DNA from: Buchananella sp. 14KM1171
GTDB lineage: Bacteria; Actinomycetota; Actinomycetes; Actinomycetales; Actinomycetaceae
DNA: 64,000 bases
Reading direction: 5' to 3'
Assembly: GCF_041380365.1 (NCBI RefSeq)
Contig: NZ_CP159981.1
Coordinates: 1,612,001-1,676,000 of the forward strand
Shown in pieces: positions 19,438 through 28,200 of this stretch (positions are counted from its first letter, which is position 1; the number at the start of each line of letters is the position of its first letter). Both the position numbers and the translations under genes were made by a program. A model generated the notes under the pieces. It did no database searches, was not told where the DNA came from, and saw nothing but the letters and a program-made list of their open reading frames with translations.

Positions 19438-20061
19438 CTACCCGCGCCGCACCCGCACCACGCGGGTGGGGGTGATGACGGCGTGAACGGGCAGGTCGTG
19501 GTCCTCGGTGGGCAGCACCCCGAGCGGGGCCAGCTCGTCGTCGAAGACCATCGCGTAGACGCGGGCGTCGGGGTGGGCGTGGCGCAGCACGCGGTCGTAC
19601 CAGCCCCCGCCCTGCCCCAAGCGGTTGCCGGCGGCGTCGACGGCCAGCGCCGGGGTGATGATCACCTGGCACGCCTCCAGCGCCTCCGCAGGCAGCACCT
19701 CGCCGGAGGGCTCCGGCGGGCGGCCCGGGTTACGCAGCTGCAAGTCCTCCGCACCCCGATACTCGCCCCAGGTGCGCGCCAGGCCCGGCCCCAGCACGGG
19801 CACCAGCACCCGCTGACCGCGCTCGCGCAGCGCCTCCAGCGCCTCCAGGGTGGAGGGCTCGCCGTCAACCGAGACGTACACGCACACGCTCTGGGCGCCC
19901 TCGCACACCTCCAGCACCTTCTGCGTGAGGGCGGAGTTGGCCTCCTGGTGGTCCTTGCGCGCCCGGCTCAGGCGGGTGGCGCGAATGTGCTTGCGCATGG
20001 CCTGCTTTGCGTCCTCTACGTCGAGTCCTAGCGGGGCGGCAAACGGTTGGGCGTTGAACAT
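19438..20061 (-). CDS. 5-formyltetrahydrofolate cyclo-ligase
   Basis: ATG at 20061 (MFNAQPFAAPLGLDVEDAKQ) gives 207 residues; the earlier start in the frame overlaps the divergent galU promoter. Typical 5-FCL features: an N-terminal RKHIRATRLSR segment, VYVSVDGEPSTLEALEAL, and the ATP-binding GQGGGWYDRVL with the following DELAP and EDHDLPVHAVITP segments. It converts 5-formyl-THF to 5,10-methenyl-THF using ATP. In many actinobacteria it lies divergent from galU, as here. Confidence 0.93.
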   Translation of the reverse strand: MFNAQPFAAPLGLDVEDAKQAMRKHIRATRLSRARKDHQEANSALTQKVLEVCEGAQSVCVYVSVDGEPSTLEALEALRERGQRVLVPVLGPGLARTWGEYRGAEDLQLRNPGRPPEPSGEVLPAEALEACQVIITPALAVDAAGNRLGQGGGWYDRVLRHAHPDARVYAMVFDDELAPLGVLPTEDHDLPVHAVITPTRVVRVRRG

Positions 20062-20131
20062 GCTTGAAGTTTCCCAGTTTGCTCGGCGGGGAGCGCCTGA
20101 CAGGCGGGGATTTCTCAGTACGCTAATTTCC

Positions 20132-21154
20132 ATGACTTCTCAGCCGACCTTCGCTAAGTCCCGCGTGACTCACGCAATCGTCCCCGTGGCCGGTCGAGGC
20201 ACCCGTTTCTTGCCTGCCACCCGAGCAGTACCCAAGGAGATGTTGCCGGTAGTTGACCGGCCCGCAATCGAGTACGTCCTGCGTGAGGCCGGGCGTTCCG
20301 GCATCGAGGACGCGATCCTGGTGACCGGGCGCGGCAAGCACTCCATCGAGGACCACTTTGACACCACCGGCGACCGCCCGCTGGAGACCCCGATGGACCC
20401 GAACGAACGCCTGAGCGGCCGAGAGTTCTCCCCGGACGGCCTGCCGCGCCTGCACTCGGTGCGCCAGGGCGACCCGTTGGGCCTGGGCCACGCCGTGCTG
20501 CAGGGCCGCCACCACGTTGGCGACAACCCGTTCGCGGTGCTGCTGGGCGATGACCTGATGGACGAGGACGAGGTGATCCTGCGTGAGATGATCCGCGTCC
20601 GCGAGGAACTGGGCGGCTCCGTGCTCTGCCTGATGCCGGTGACCCGCCAGGAGATCTCCCTGTACGGCTCGGCGGCCGTGTTCGAGGCCCCCAACGCCCC
20701 GGATGGCCTGGAGGGCCGCGTGATGCGGGTGACCGAGCTGGTGGAGAAGCCCAAGCCGGACGAGGCCCCCTCCCTGCTGGCCTCCGTGGGTCGCTTCGTG
20801 CTGGACCCGGCCGTGTTCGACATCCTGGAAACCCTCCCGCCGGGCCACGGCGGCGAGATCCAGCTGACGGACGCGATCGCGAAGCTGATCGACGTGCCCG
20901 CCGAGCAGGGCGGTGGCGTGCACGGCGTGATCTTCGAGGGCCTGCGCTACGACACCGGCGACAAGCTGGGTTTCGTCAAGGCCACCGTGCAGCTGGCCGC
21001 CCGCCGCGCCGACCTGGGCGAGGAATTCGTGGCTTGGCTGCGTGGGTTCGTGCCCGCGCTTCCGGGTGGGGAGAAGGGGGACGACGTTCCTCCCGCCGCC
21101 GCGACCACTGCTGTGGGTGACGCCGCCGGCGTGGCCCCGGAGGTGAATGGGTGA
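20132..21154 (+). CDS. galU: UTP-glucose-1-phosphate uridylyltransferase
   Basis: ATG at 20132 (MTSQPTFAKSRVTHAIVPVAG) gives 340 residues. The nucleotide-binding motif GRGTRFLPATRAVPKEMLPVV and PAIEYVLREA are characteristic, as is VEKPKPDEAPS in the middle. It makes UDP-glucose for envelope glycans. The C-terminal 35 residues (GGEKGDDVPPAAATTAVGDAAG) are a low-complexity tail not seen in the core family and contain a variant of the dispersed element (21077-21100). The next gene, glp, starts inside its stop codon (GTGA), so the two are coupled. Confidence 0.95.
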   Translation: MTSQPTFAKSRVTHAIVPVAGRGTRFLPATRAVPKEMLPVVDRPAIEYVLREAGRSGIEDAILVTGRGKHSIEDHFDTTGDRPLETPMDPNERLSGREFSPDGLPRLHSVRQGDPLGLGHAVLQGRHHVGDNPFAVLLGDDLMDEDEVILREMIRVREELGGSVLCLMPVTRQEISLYGSAAVFEAPNAPDGLEGRVMRVTELVEKPKPDEAPSLLASVGRFVLDPAVFDILETLPPGHGGEIQLTDAIAKLIDVPAEQGGGVHGVIFEGLRYDTGDKLGFVKATVQLAARRADLGEEFVAWLRGFVPALPGGEKGDDVPPAAATTAVGDAAGVAPEVNG

Positions 21155-22365
21155 AGAGCGTCGCTGACCTGATCGGTGCCTCCCTGGAGGTCTGCGCCCC
21201 GCAGCCTCCGCTGGACGTGGCGTTGCCGGAGGCGGTGGGCTGCATCCTCGCCGAGGACGTGGTGGCCCCCTTCGACCTGCCCTTCGCGGACTCGGCGGGC
21301 CTGGACGGCTTCGCGGTGCGCGCGGAGGACGTGGCGGGTGCCTCTAGCGCCACCCCGGTGGAGTTGAAGGTGCTCTCCACGGTGCTGGCCGGTTCGGTGG
21401 AGCACGTCCGCTTGGTGCGGGGAGGCGCGGTGGCGATCGCGTCGGGCGCCCCGATGCCTGCGGGCGCGAACGCCGTGGTGCCGGTGGAGGCAACCGATCG
21501 TGGTCAGGTGCGCGTACAGGTCAAGGCCGCAGTGCGCGCGGGGGAGAACGTGCGCCCCCGGGCGCAGGACGTGGAGGCCGGTTCGGTCGTGTTGGCGGCC
21601 GGTGAGCGGGTGGGCGGGCGCCAGGTGGCGCTGCTGGCCGGCGTGGGCCGCCTGCGCGTCTCGGTGCACCCGCGCCCGCGCGTGGTGATCGTCTCCATCG
21701 GCGATGAGCTGATGGAGCCGGGCCGGCCGGCGGTGCCCGGCAAGGTGTTTGACGCCAACGTGCACGCCCTTTCCACCGCCGCCCGGGACGCGGGGGCGGA
21801 GACCTTCAGGGTGAGCGCGGTGCCGGACGAGCGCGGCAACCTGATGGACCTGCTGCGCGACCAGCTGGTGCGGGCGGACCTGGTGGTCACCACCGGTGGT
21901 CTGTCCTACGGCGAGGGGGACACGGTCAAGGACGTGCTCAGCCCCCTGGGGACGGTGCGCTTCGACTTCGTGGCGATGGACCCGTGCCGCCAGATCGGCA
22001 TCGGCACCATCGGGGAGACCGCCCTGTTCGCGCTGCCGGGCGACCCGGTGGCCGCCCAGATCGCTTTCGAGGTGTTCGTGCGCCCGGCGCTGCGCAAGAT
22101 GGCGGGTTGGGCCGAGCTCTACCGCCCCACGGTCACCGGCAGGGTGACGCGCGGCTGGAATTCCCCGGCCGGGAAGATGGAGTTCGTGCGGGTGCGCCTG
22201 ACCGGTGACCCCACGGCCGGCTACCTGGCAGAGCCGCAGGGCGAGCCCGGCGCGCGCCTGATCAGCGCCCTGGCCCGCTCCAACGCCCTGGCCGTGGTGC
22301 CCGAGAGTAAGACCGTGGTGCGCGCCGGGGACCGCCTGCCCTGCTTCGTGCTGGACGACGCCTAG
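21151..22365 (+). CDS. glp: Gephyrin-like molybdopterin molybdotransferase (Glp/MoeA)
   Basis: A GTG-started 404-residue MoeA-family protein. Its N-terminal region has PFADSAGLDGFAVRAEDV and AGANAVVPVEATDRG, the central MPT-binding domain has ISIGDE-like IVSIGDELMEPG and TTGGLSYGEGDTVKDVL, and domain IV follows. No other molybdopterin genes are in the window. The position (galU-glp-GNAT-GlpR-like) matches the actinobacterial locus in which Glp binds FtsZ and the membrane receptor GlpR, so a cell-division role is as likely as, or more likely than, cofactor synthesis. That role is inferred from gene order. Confidence 0.85.
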   Translation: MKSVADLIGASLEVCAPQPPLDVALPEAVGCILAEDVVAPFDLPFADSAGLDGFAVRAEDVAGASSATPVELKVLSTVLAGSVEHVRLVRGGAVAIASGAPMPAGANAVVPVEATDRGQVRVQVKAAVRAGENVRPRAQDVEAGSVVLAAGERVGGRQVALLAGVGRLRVSVHPRPRVVIVSIGDELMEPGRPAVPGKVFDANVHALSTAARDAGAETFRVSAVPDERGNLMDLLRDQLVRADLVVTTGGLSYGEGDTVKDVLSPLGTVRFDFVAMDPCRQIGIGTIGETALFALPGDPVAAQIAFEVFVRPALRKMAGWAELYRPTVTGRVTRGWNSPAGKMEFVRVRLTGDPTAGYLAEPQGEPGARLISALARSNALAVVPESKTVVRAGDRLPCFVLDDA

Positions 22366-22375
22366 GCCCGTCCGC

Positions 22376-23155
22376 ATGGAGATTCGCCGCCTGTTTGGCC
22401 TGCCCGGCCGCAGCGCCGTGCCCTGGCCCGTGGAGCTGATCGAGTTCGACCTGTGCGCTCGCGGCCTGTTGCGGCCCCCTGTGGGGGAGGCCGGGGGAGT
22501 GGACGACGTTGCCGCCGGCCCCTCCTCGCTCGACTACCGGGACGCGGTGGGGGCGGAGCTGCCCGGCGAGGTACTGGCGCTGCGGCCGCTGCGCCGCTCC
22601 GACGAGGGGCAGTGGCACCGGCTGCGCTGGGAGAACCGCGACTGGCTGGCCCCGTGGGAGCCGACTCCCCCGCCCGGGCAGAGAGCGATCTCGCAGAGTT
22701 TTCAGTCCTGGCGGCGCGAGCTGGCGCGCCAGGCGCGGCGAGGAGAGAACTTCACGTTCGCCATCGAACTGGACGGCGCGCTGGTGGGCCAGATCAGCGT
22801 GGGGGCCGTGCAGTGGGGGGCCGGGCTGTCCACCCCGCTGGGCTACTGGGTGGACCAGGCAGTGGCCGGACGCGGGGTGATGCCCCTAGCGGTGGCGATG
22901 AGCATCGACTTCCTGCTGCTGCACGGCGGGCTGCACCGGGTGGAGATCAACATCCGCCCGGAGAACGCCCCCAGCCTGCGCGTGCCCGCCAAGCTGGGGC
23001 TGCGCTACGAGGGCGAGCGGCGCGGCTTCCTGCACATCGACGGCGCCTGGGCGGACCACCGCAGCTTCGCTATCACCGCCGAGGAACTGGACGAGGGCGG
23101 GCTAGTTGGGCGCCTGGAGGCGGCCGCCCGGCACCGGTCGGGCCCCAGGCTCTAG
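22376..23155 (+). CDS. GNAT-family N-acetyltransferase (RimJ-like)
   Basis: The 259-residue protein starts 10 bp after glp and ends with a clear RimJ/RimL-type acetyltransferase domain: LALRPLRRSDEGQWHRLR, FTFAIELDGALVGQISVG, STPLGYWVDQAVAGRGVMP, then HRVEINIRPENAPSLRVPAKLG. The acetyl-CoA loop is the QAVAGRGV segment. Between the N-terminal PVELIEFDL and the LRPL start there is an unusually long linker of about 40 residues. It contains GGVDDVAAGPSS, encoded by an exact copy of the dispersed element. Substrate unknown. Confidence 0.9.
   Translation: MEIRRLFGLPGRSAVPWPVELIEFDLCARGLLRPPVGEAGGVDDVAAGPSSLDYRDAVGAELPGEVLALRPLRRSDEGQWHRLRWENRDWLAPWEPTPPPGQRAISQSFQSWRRELARQARRGENFTFAIELDGALVGQISVGAVQWGAGLSTPLGYWVDQAVAGRGVMPLAVAMSIDFLLLHGGLHRVEINIRPENAPSLRVPAKLGLRYEGERRGFLHIDGAWADHRSFAITAEELDEGGLVGRLEAAARHRSGPRL
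22499..22516 (+). repeat. Dispersed 18-bp element, exact copy
   Basis: GTGGACGACGTTGCCGCC, preceded by GGGGGA and followed by GG. It is in frame as VDDVAA inside the extra linker of the GNAT protein. Confidence 0.7.
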
Positions 23156-23256
23156 CCCGCGTGCCTGCCTGCCGGCTCGCGCAACGGCCACCGGGCCGGG
23201 GCGGGCAGGAAATCGCCGCCGCGCTGCGGAATCCGGGGGAAGTACTGGGGGCGGTG

Positions 23257-23396
23257 GGCGGAACGTCGGCCACCCGGGCGGTGACAAAGCGGGCGGCGCC
23301 TTGTGGGGTGCGGGGCGGGCGGAACGTCGGCCACCCGGGCGGTGACAAAGCGGGCGGTGCCTTGTGGGGTGCGGGGTGGGCGGAACGTCGGCCACC
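23257..23396. repeat. 61-bp tandem repeat with GGCGGAACGTCGGCCACC core
   Basis: The 18-bp core recurs at 23257, 23318 and 23379, exactly 61 bp apart, separated by a conserved segment containing GGTGACAAAGCGGGCGG and CCTTGTGGGGTGCGGGG. The complement of the core, GGTGGCCGACGTTCCGCC, resembles the dispersed element. It lies in the 345-bp gap between the GNAT gene and the GlpR-like gene, which holds nothing else I can name. Confidence 0.9.
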
Positions 23397-23500
23397 AAGG
23401 GGCCCCGCAGGGGCGGCGCGACGCGAGGCGGAAAGGTCGGTTTGCGAACACGCCGCCCGGCCTGCCGATTCCAAGGCCACGCGCGGCTTAAGTTACGCAC

Positions 23501-24787
23501 GTGGACCCTCACGTGTTCGGGATGCTGGTGGTGGCGATCGTGGTCGCCGCGTTTGTGCTTCCCGCGCTGCTGAAAAGCAAGAACCGCGAGGCCCAATCCC
23601 GGACGGAAGACAGGTTCAGCGGCGGAATTCGCGTGCTGGCCACGCAGCGTTCTACCCGCCCGGTGGTGGCTGACCCCCTCCAGACCCACCGCCCCCAGTT
23701 GCTTCCAGTCGGCGCGAAAGGAACCGGAATGAAGCGTCCCGCGATTGTCGACAAGCGTCGGGCTGAGAAGCTGGCCGCGTTCGAGGAACTCGTGGCGCAG
23801 CGCAGTGCGCGGGTGGCCAGCGTCAACCGCTGGGCCGCCGCCTACCGCTACGTGTTCCTGGTCGCCGCAGTGGCGCTGGTCGGCAGCGTGATCGCCTCTG
23901 CGCTCACCACCTGGCCGTGGTGGAGCGCCGCCGCCAGCGCGGTCGTGGCCGCCTTCAGCGTGGTCGCCGCCCGCCAGCTCACCGACCGGTGGGTCGAGGA
24001 AGACAAGGACCTGCGCGCGGAGATCGCCCAGGCGCGCCAGGAGGCCGGGGTGATCACCTCCCCGCGCGGAACCGTGCGCGTGCCGGTGTCCGCCGCCGCG
24101 AAGGCGAACGGTTCTGCCGGCGGTGTCGGTGCTACGGGCGGTGCTGGTGCTGCCGGCGGTGCTGGTGCTGCCGGCGGTGCGGCCGGACGACTGGTGCTGC
24201 CGGCGCAGGCGCGCGCGGTGGCCGGCGGCAGCGAGTCCCTGGTGGAAGCCCCCGGTTTCGACGCCGATCAGGACGAGACGGTGGGCGCGATCACCGCGCA
24301 CGCCGAAGCTGCTCAGGCTGCGGGCACCGGTGAGGTGGTCGAGTCCGTGGACGGCGAGGCTGCGGGCGAAATCGTGGCCGCGTCGGCTGCTGCGGGGGCG
24401 GCTCAGGAGGCTGCCGCAGGGGTGGCCGAGGCGCCTGCCGCGCCGGAGGCCGCGAAGGCCGCTGAGGCCGCGCAGGTTCCCGTCGAGGGGGTCAAGCAGG
24501 CTGCGTCCCGGGCTGCGCGGGGCGGGACGCGTCCCGCCAAGCGGGGCTGGACCCCCCGCCCGGTCCCCGAGCCCACCTACGCGCGCCAGCCGCGCCTGAC
24601 CCGCCGCGTGGCCAACCCGTACGAGGCGGCCGCACCCACGCAGCGCTCGGCGCGCCACGAGGGCACCCCGGTGACGGCGGCTGACCTGCGCGAGGTCGAG
24701 CGCACCCTGAACGGGGCCGCCAGGCTGGAAGCGGAAACCGCGCAGATGATCGAGAACGTGCTGGAGCGTCGCCGGGCAGTGGGCTGA
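23501..24787 (+). CDS. Membrane protein, GlpR/SepX-like divisome component
   Basis: A GTG start gives 428 residues (VDPHVFGMLVVAIVVAAFVLPALL). One N-terminal membrane segment is followed by a cytoplasmic stretch with ETDRFSGG-like EDRFSGGIRVL. Then comes a tandem membrane hairpin (about residues 112-155, YVFLVAAVALVGSVIAS and AAASAVVAAFSVVAARQL). A long Ala/Gly-rich C-terminal region holds GGAGAAGGAGAAGG repeats, and the end is conserved and helical. Topology and the place after galU-glp-GNAT match GlpR/SepX, the partner of Glp in actinobacterial division. This rests on topology and synteny, not on a motif. Confidence 0.68.
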   Translation: MDPHVFGMLVVAIVVAAFVLPALLKSKNREAQSRTEDRFSGGIRVLATQRSTRPVVADPLQTHRPQLLPVGAKGTGMKRPAIVDKRRAEKLAAFEELVAQRSARVASVNRWAAAYRYVFLVAAVALVGSVIASALTTWPWWSAAASAVVAAFSVVAARQLTDRWVEEDKDLRAEIAQARQEAGVITSPRGTVRVPVSAAAKANGSAGGVGATGGAGAAGGAGAAGGAAGRLVLPAQARAVAGGSESLVEAPGFDADQDETVGAITAHAEAAQAAGTGEVVESVDGEAAGEIVAASAAAGAAQEAAAGVAEAPAAPEAAKAAEAAQVPVEGVKQAASRAARGGTRPAKRGWTPRPVPEPTYARQPRLTRRVANPYEAAAPTQRSARHEGTPVTAADLREVERTLNGAARLEAETAQMIENVLERRRAVG

Positions 24788-24803
24788 CCCGGAAGGCTGA
24801 TGC

Positions 24804-24842
24804 CCGGGTGGGCGTGGCGGGCGCCACGCCCACCCGGTTTTT
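24804..24842 (+). terminator. Terminator of the galU-glp-GlpR-like operon
   Basis: A 15-bp perfect stem (CCGGGTGGGCGTGGC, 24804-24818, with 24823-24837) followed by TTTTT: a classical intrinsic terminator. Confidence 0.93.
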
Positions 24843-24868
24843 ACATCCGTCAATGGGCTTGCTACCAT
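24840..24868 (+). promoter_or_regulatory. Promoter of tRNA-Ala
   Basis: TTTACA (24840-24845), 17-bp spacer, TACCAT (24863-24868), placing the start near 24875, about 15 bp before the tRNA. It partly overlaps the T-tract of the upstream terminator. Confidence 0.55.
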
Positions 24869-24889
24869 TGCCAAGCACCTTGGGTGTGA

Positions 24890-24965
24890 GGGGCTATGGC
24901 GCAGTTGGTAGCGCGTCTCGTTCGCAATGAGAAGGTCGGGGGTTCGAATCCCCCTAGCTCCACCA
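24890..24965 (+). tRNA. tRNA-Ala, anticodon CGC
   Basis: A 76-nt cloverleaf: acceptor GGGGCTA with TAGCTCC, D-arm GCGC/GCGC, anticodon stem TCTCG/TGAGA with loop TTCGCAA (anticodon CGC, reading GCG), T-arm GGGGG-TTCGAAT-CCCCC. The CCA end is encoded. Confidence 0.97.
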
Positions 24966-24973
24966 ACAGAAAT

Positions 24974-25007
24974 ACGGGCGGAGAGCTGATGCTCTCCGCC
25001 CGTTTTC
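24974..25007 (+). terminator. Terminator of tRNA-Ala
   Basis: ACGGGCGGAGAGC, loop TGAT, GCTCTCCGCCCGT followed by TTTCT; it begins 9 bp after the tRNA. Confidence 0.92.
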
Positions 25008-25201
25008 TGTTCGCTCGCAGCCCGCACACGGGCTGCGGGATTACCTGCGCGGGGGCCGCGCGCCCCTATTTTTGGTGCCTATCGACTCGTTAGTTCCTAT
25101 AGGCGGCGTGGGGTCGTTAGCCTGGCGCGAGTCGTCTGCATTCTGCAGGCAACGAGTGCTGCCCGAATACAGGCAACAGAATCAAGAAAACGGGAGAACA
25201 T

Positions 25202-28200
25202 ATGCAACGAACGCGGAGCAGGTGGAGCAACCGCCTGGCTGTGCTGGGTGCGGCAGGAGCCGTAGTGCTCGGTGGCGTAGGATTAACGCAGCTGGCCACC
25301 GGTGCGGCAGACGCGGCTGTCCATCCGGGTATCAAGGTCACCGACATGGTGATAAAAAGGAAACACGCCACGCAGAATACTGGCGTGGATGGGGCGGTCC
25401 GCCACAACGAATTGGTGTACGGTACCTGGGCCTGGAGTTCAGAGGGTGCTCAGCCGAGGCCGGTTGAGGGCGACTCCTTTAGCTTTACCATCTCTGACGC
25501 ATATCGGTTGCAGGACACTGCCCGCTTTGCTCTTGAAGTCTCTCCGGGTGTCTCCGTGGGAAACTGCGACATTAGCAACTATCGCACTGTCACCTGCACC
25601 TTCGATGGCGGCCTGTCTGCCCAGTATGCGGTCGGCCAGAGTTTTGTTAAGGGGACCGGTTGGTTCGTTGCGCGCACCACGAAGGCGGTGAAGGAGACCA
25701 CCACCGACTTTGACCTCAACGGCGTGACGCAGGCGGTAGCCAACCCTGGGGGAGTCGCCATTGCTCCGCTAGTGTACTCGTTTAACCCGCAGGATCTTTC
25801 CAAGGCCTCTGACGGCGTGAACTCCTCCAGCAGGTCGATCAGCTGGAATATCGTGTGGACCGGAGACAAGCTGCGTGACAGGTTCCCGAACGGGGAGATC
25901 CCAAACCCGCTGGTGTTCACCGACACGTTGGGGCCGGGCCACAAGTACCACGACCATGTCTCCCTCGCTGCGTTGAAAACGCCAGACAGGCCGAGTATTG
26001 ACCAACGTCGCATCTACTGGCGATCCAAGCCATCTGGCTTCCCCATGGTGACGCCGGAAGACAACATCGGCATGTTTCGGGTGGAGGTCGAGTACAACGA
26101 GGACAGGACCCAAGCCACCTACAAGATTTATAAGGAAGCTGGTGAGTGGAGCAAGGACGTTCTCTACCTGCTCAGCTACAACACAGCACCGACCTCCGCT
26201 AACGGTGTGATCAACCCGGGATTGAAGTACCAAAACAGCGTGACCCTGACTGGTACCAACTTCTCGAGGACTGTTAGCACCCGCTACGTCCAGTCCGCTG
26301 GAGCGACGGCTAACTTGCGTCCTAGTTATGGCACCTTTAAGCTCACTAAGACTCTCGGGGGAGCTGCTAGTGGCGAGGTCGTTCCCGGTACCCAGGTGAA
26401 GTTCAAGGTGGGCTACACCCTGCCGCAGGGATGGAACCCCTCTGACAACCCCGAGTGGGTTGCTCCTGCCTCCAACCCGTTCGACTTCAAGGTAGCTATC
26501 GGCCAGACTGGCACCTATTTCCCGAACGCGCAGCCCTTCCCGGAAGGCACTCAGATTCGCATGGAAGAGGACGTGACCTTCGCCGAGCCGGTTCTTCCCG
26601 GACACATTCAGTGGGGAGAACCTACTCTCACCGTAGAGAGGACAAGTGCCGCCGTAGCGACATTCACCATCGAAGGCGGCAAGGTCACCGAGGTAGGCGC
26701 TGAGAACAACGCCAAGAAGAAGGCCTCGGTTTCCGTGGGAGACTTCGTCTGGGAGGACACCGACAAGGACGGCCGCCAGGGCGGCGACCCCGCCGTGGAC
26801 AAGCCGCTGAACAACGTCACCCTGACCCTGTCTCGCACTGACAACCAGCCGGTGAAGAAGTTCGACGGTACCGACGCCCCCCTGACCACCACGACCGACT
26901 CCGAGGGTAAGTACCTGTTCCCCGACCTCGCGCTGCTGCCCGAGGGGGCGACCTACAAGGTCACTGTTACCCCGCCGGCCGGCTACCGTCCGACCCAGGC
27001 GGGTCAGGGCGACCGGGCGCTGGACTCCTCCACCGGTTTCGCTCTTGCCAACCCGCTGCCGCGCGACGGCGACAAGGACCTGAGCCTGGACTTCGGTTTC
27101 GTCAAGGACGCCCCCGGCATCGACATCGAGAAGTACGACGGCACCTGGAACGGCGTCCAGTTCACCGGCGACAAGCCGAACCTGACCGGCGGCCAGCCCG
27201 CCGTTCTGCCGGTTGGCGACCGCGACAGTGCCGACCAGGCCCTGCTGCTGCGCGCTGACCAGTCCCAGGAAGTCAAGTTCACCGTCACCAACACCGGTGA
27301 CACCGGCCTGAACAATGTGGTCGTCTCTGACCGCACCGGTAGTGGCCCGGCCCTGACCGACCTCAAGTGCCACATCAACAACGCCGACGTGGCTGCCGTT
27401 GCCGGCGCCAACGGCCTGGTTGTTACCGCCGAGGCCGGCTGGGTGCTCGCCCCGAAGGCTTCCTTCCAGTGCACCGCCACCATGCCCGCCCTGGGCACGG
27501 CCCTGGCGCACGACAACACCGCCACCGTTGAGGCCACCCCAGTGGCCGGCGGCGACAAGCTGACCGACAGCGACGCCTGGCACGCCAAGCGCGCCGCCAA
27601 GGTCTCCGTCGGTGACTACGTGTGGTTTGACGTCAACAAGGACGGCCTGCAGGACGACACTGACCGTCCGCTGGACGGCGTCACCGTGACCCTTACCGGC
27701 CCCGACGGCGGCCCGGTCACCGACGTGAACAACTACGTCGTTGCGCCGGCCATCACCGCCAACGGTGGTAAGTACCTGTTCGAGAACCTGCCTGTTCTTG
27801 CCGACGGCGAGAAGTACACCGTCACCGTCACCGCGCCGGAGGGCTACATCCCGACGACTGCGGGTGCCAACAACGGTGCTGGTGAGACTGACTCCTCCAC
27901 CGCCACCTCTGCCTCCGTCAAGGAGCTGAAGACCGACGGTGCCTCTGACCTGACCCTGGACTTCGGCTTCATCAAGCCGTCCGTGTCCGTGGGTGACTAC
28001 GTCTGGTACGACAAGAACAAGGACGGTCTGCAGGACGACACCGACGTGCCGCTCAAGGACGTCACCCTGACCATCTCCCGCACCGACAACAAGCCGGTGT
28101 CGAAGGTGGACGGCACCCCCGTCACCACGACGACCACGAACGAGCAGGGCAAGTACCTGTTCGCTGACCTGGAGCTGCTCCCGGCTGGCGAGAAGTATGT

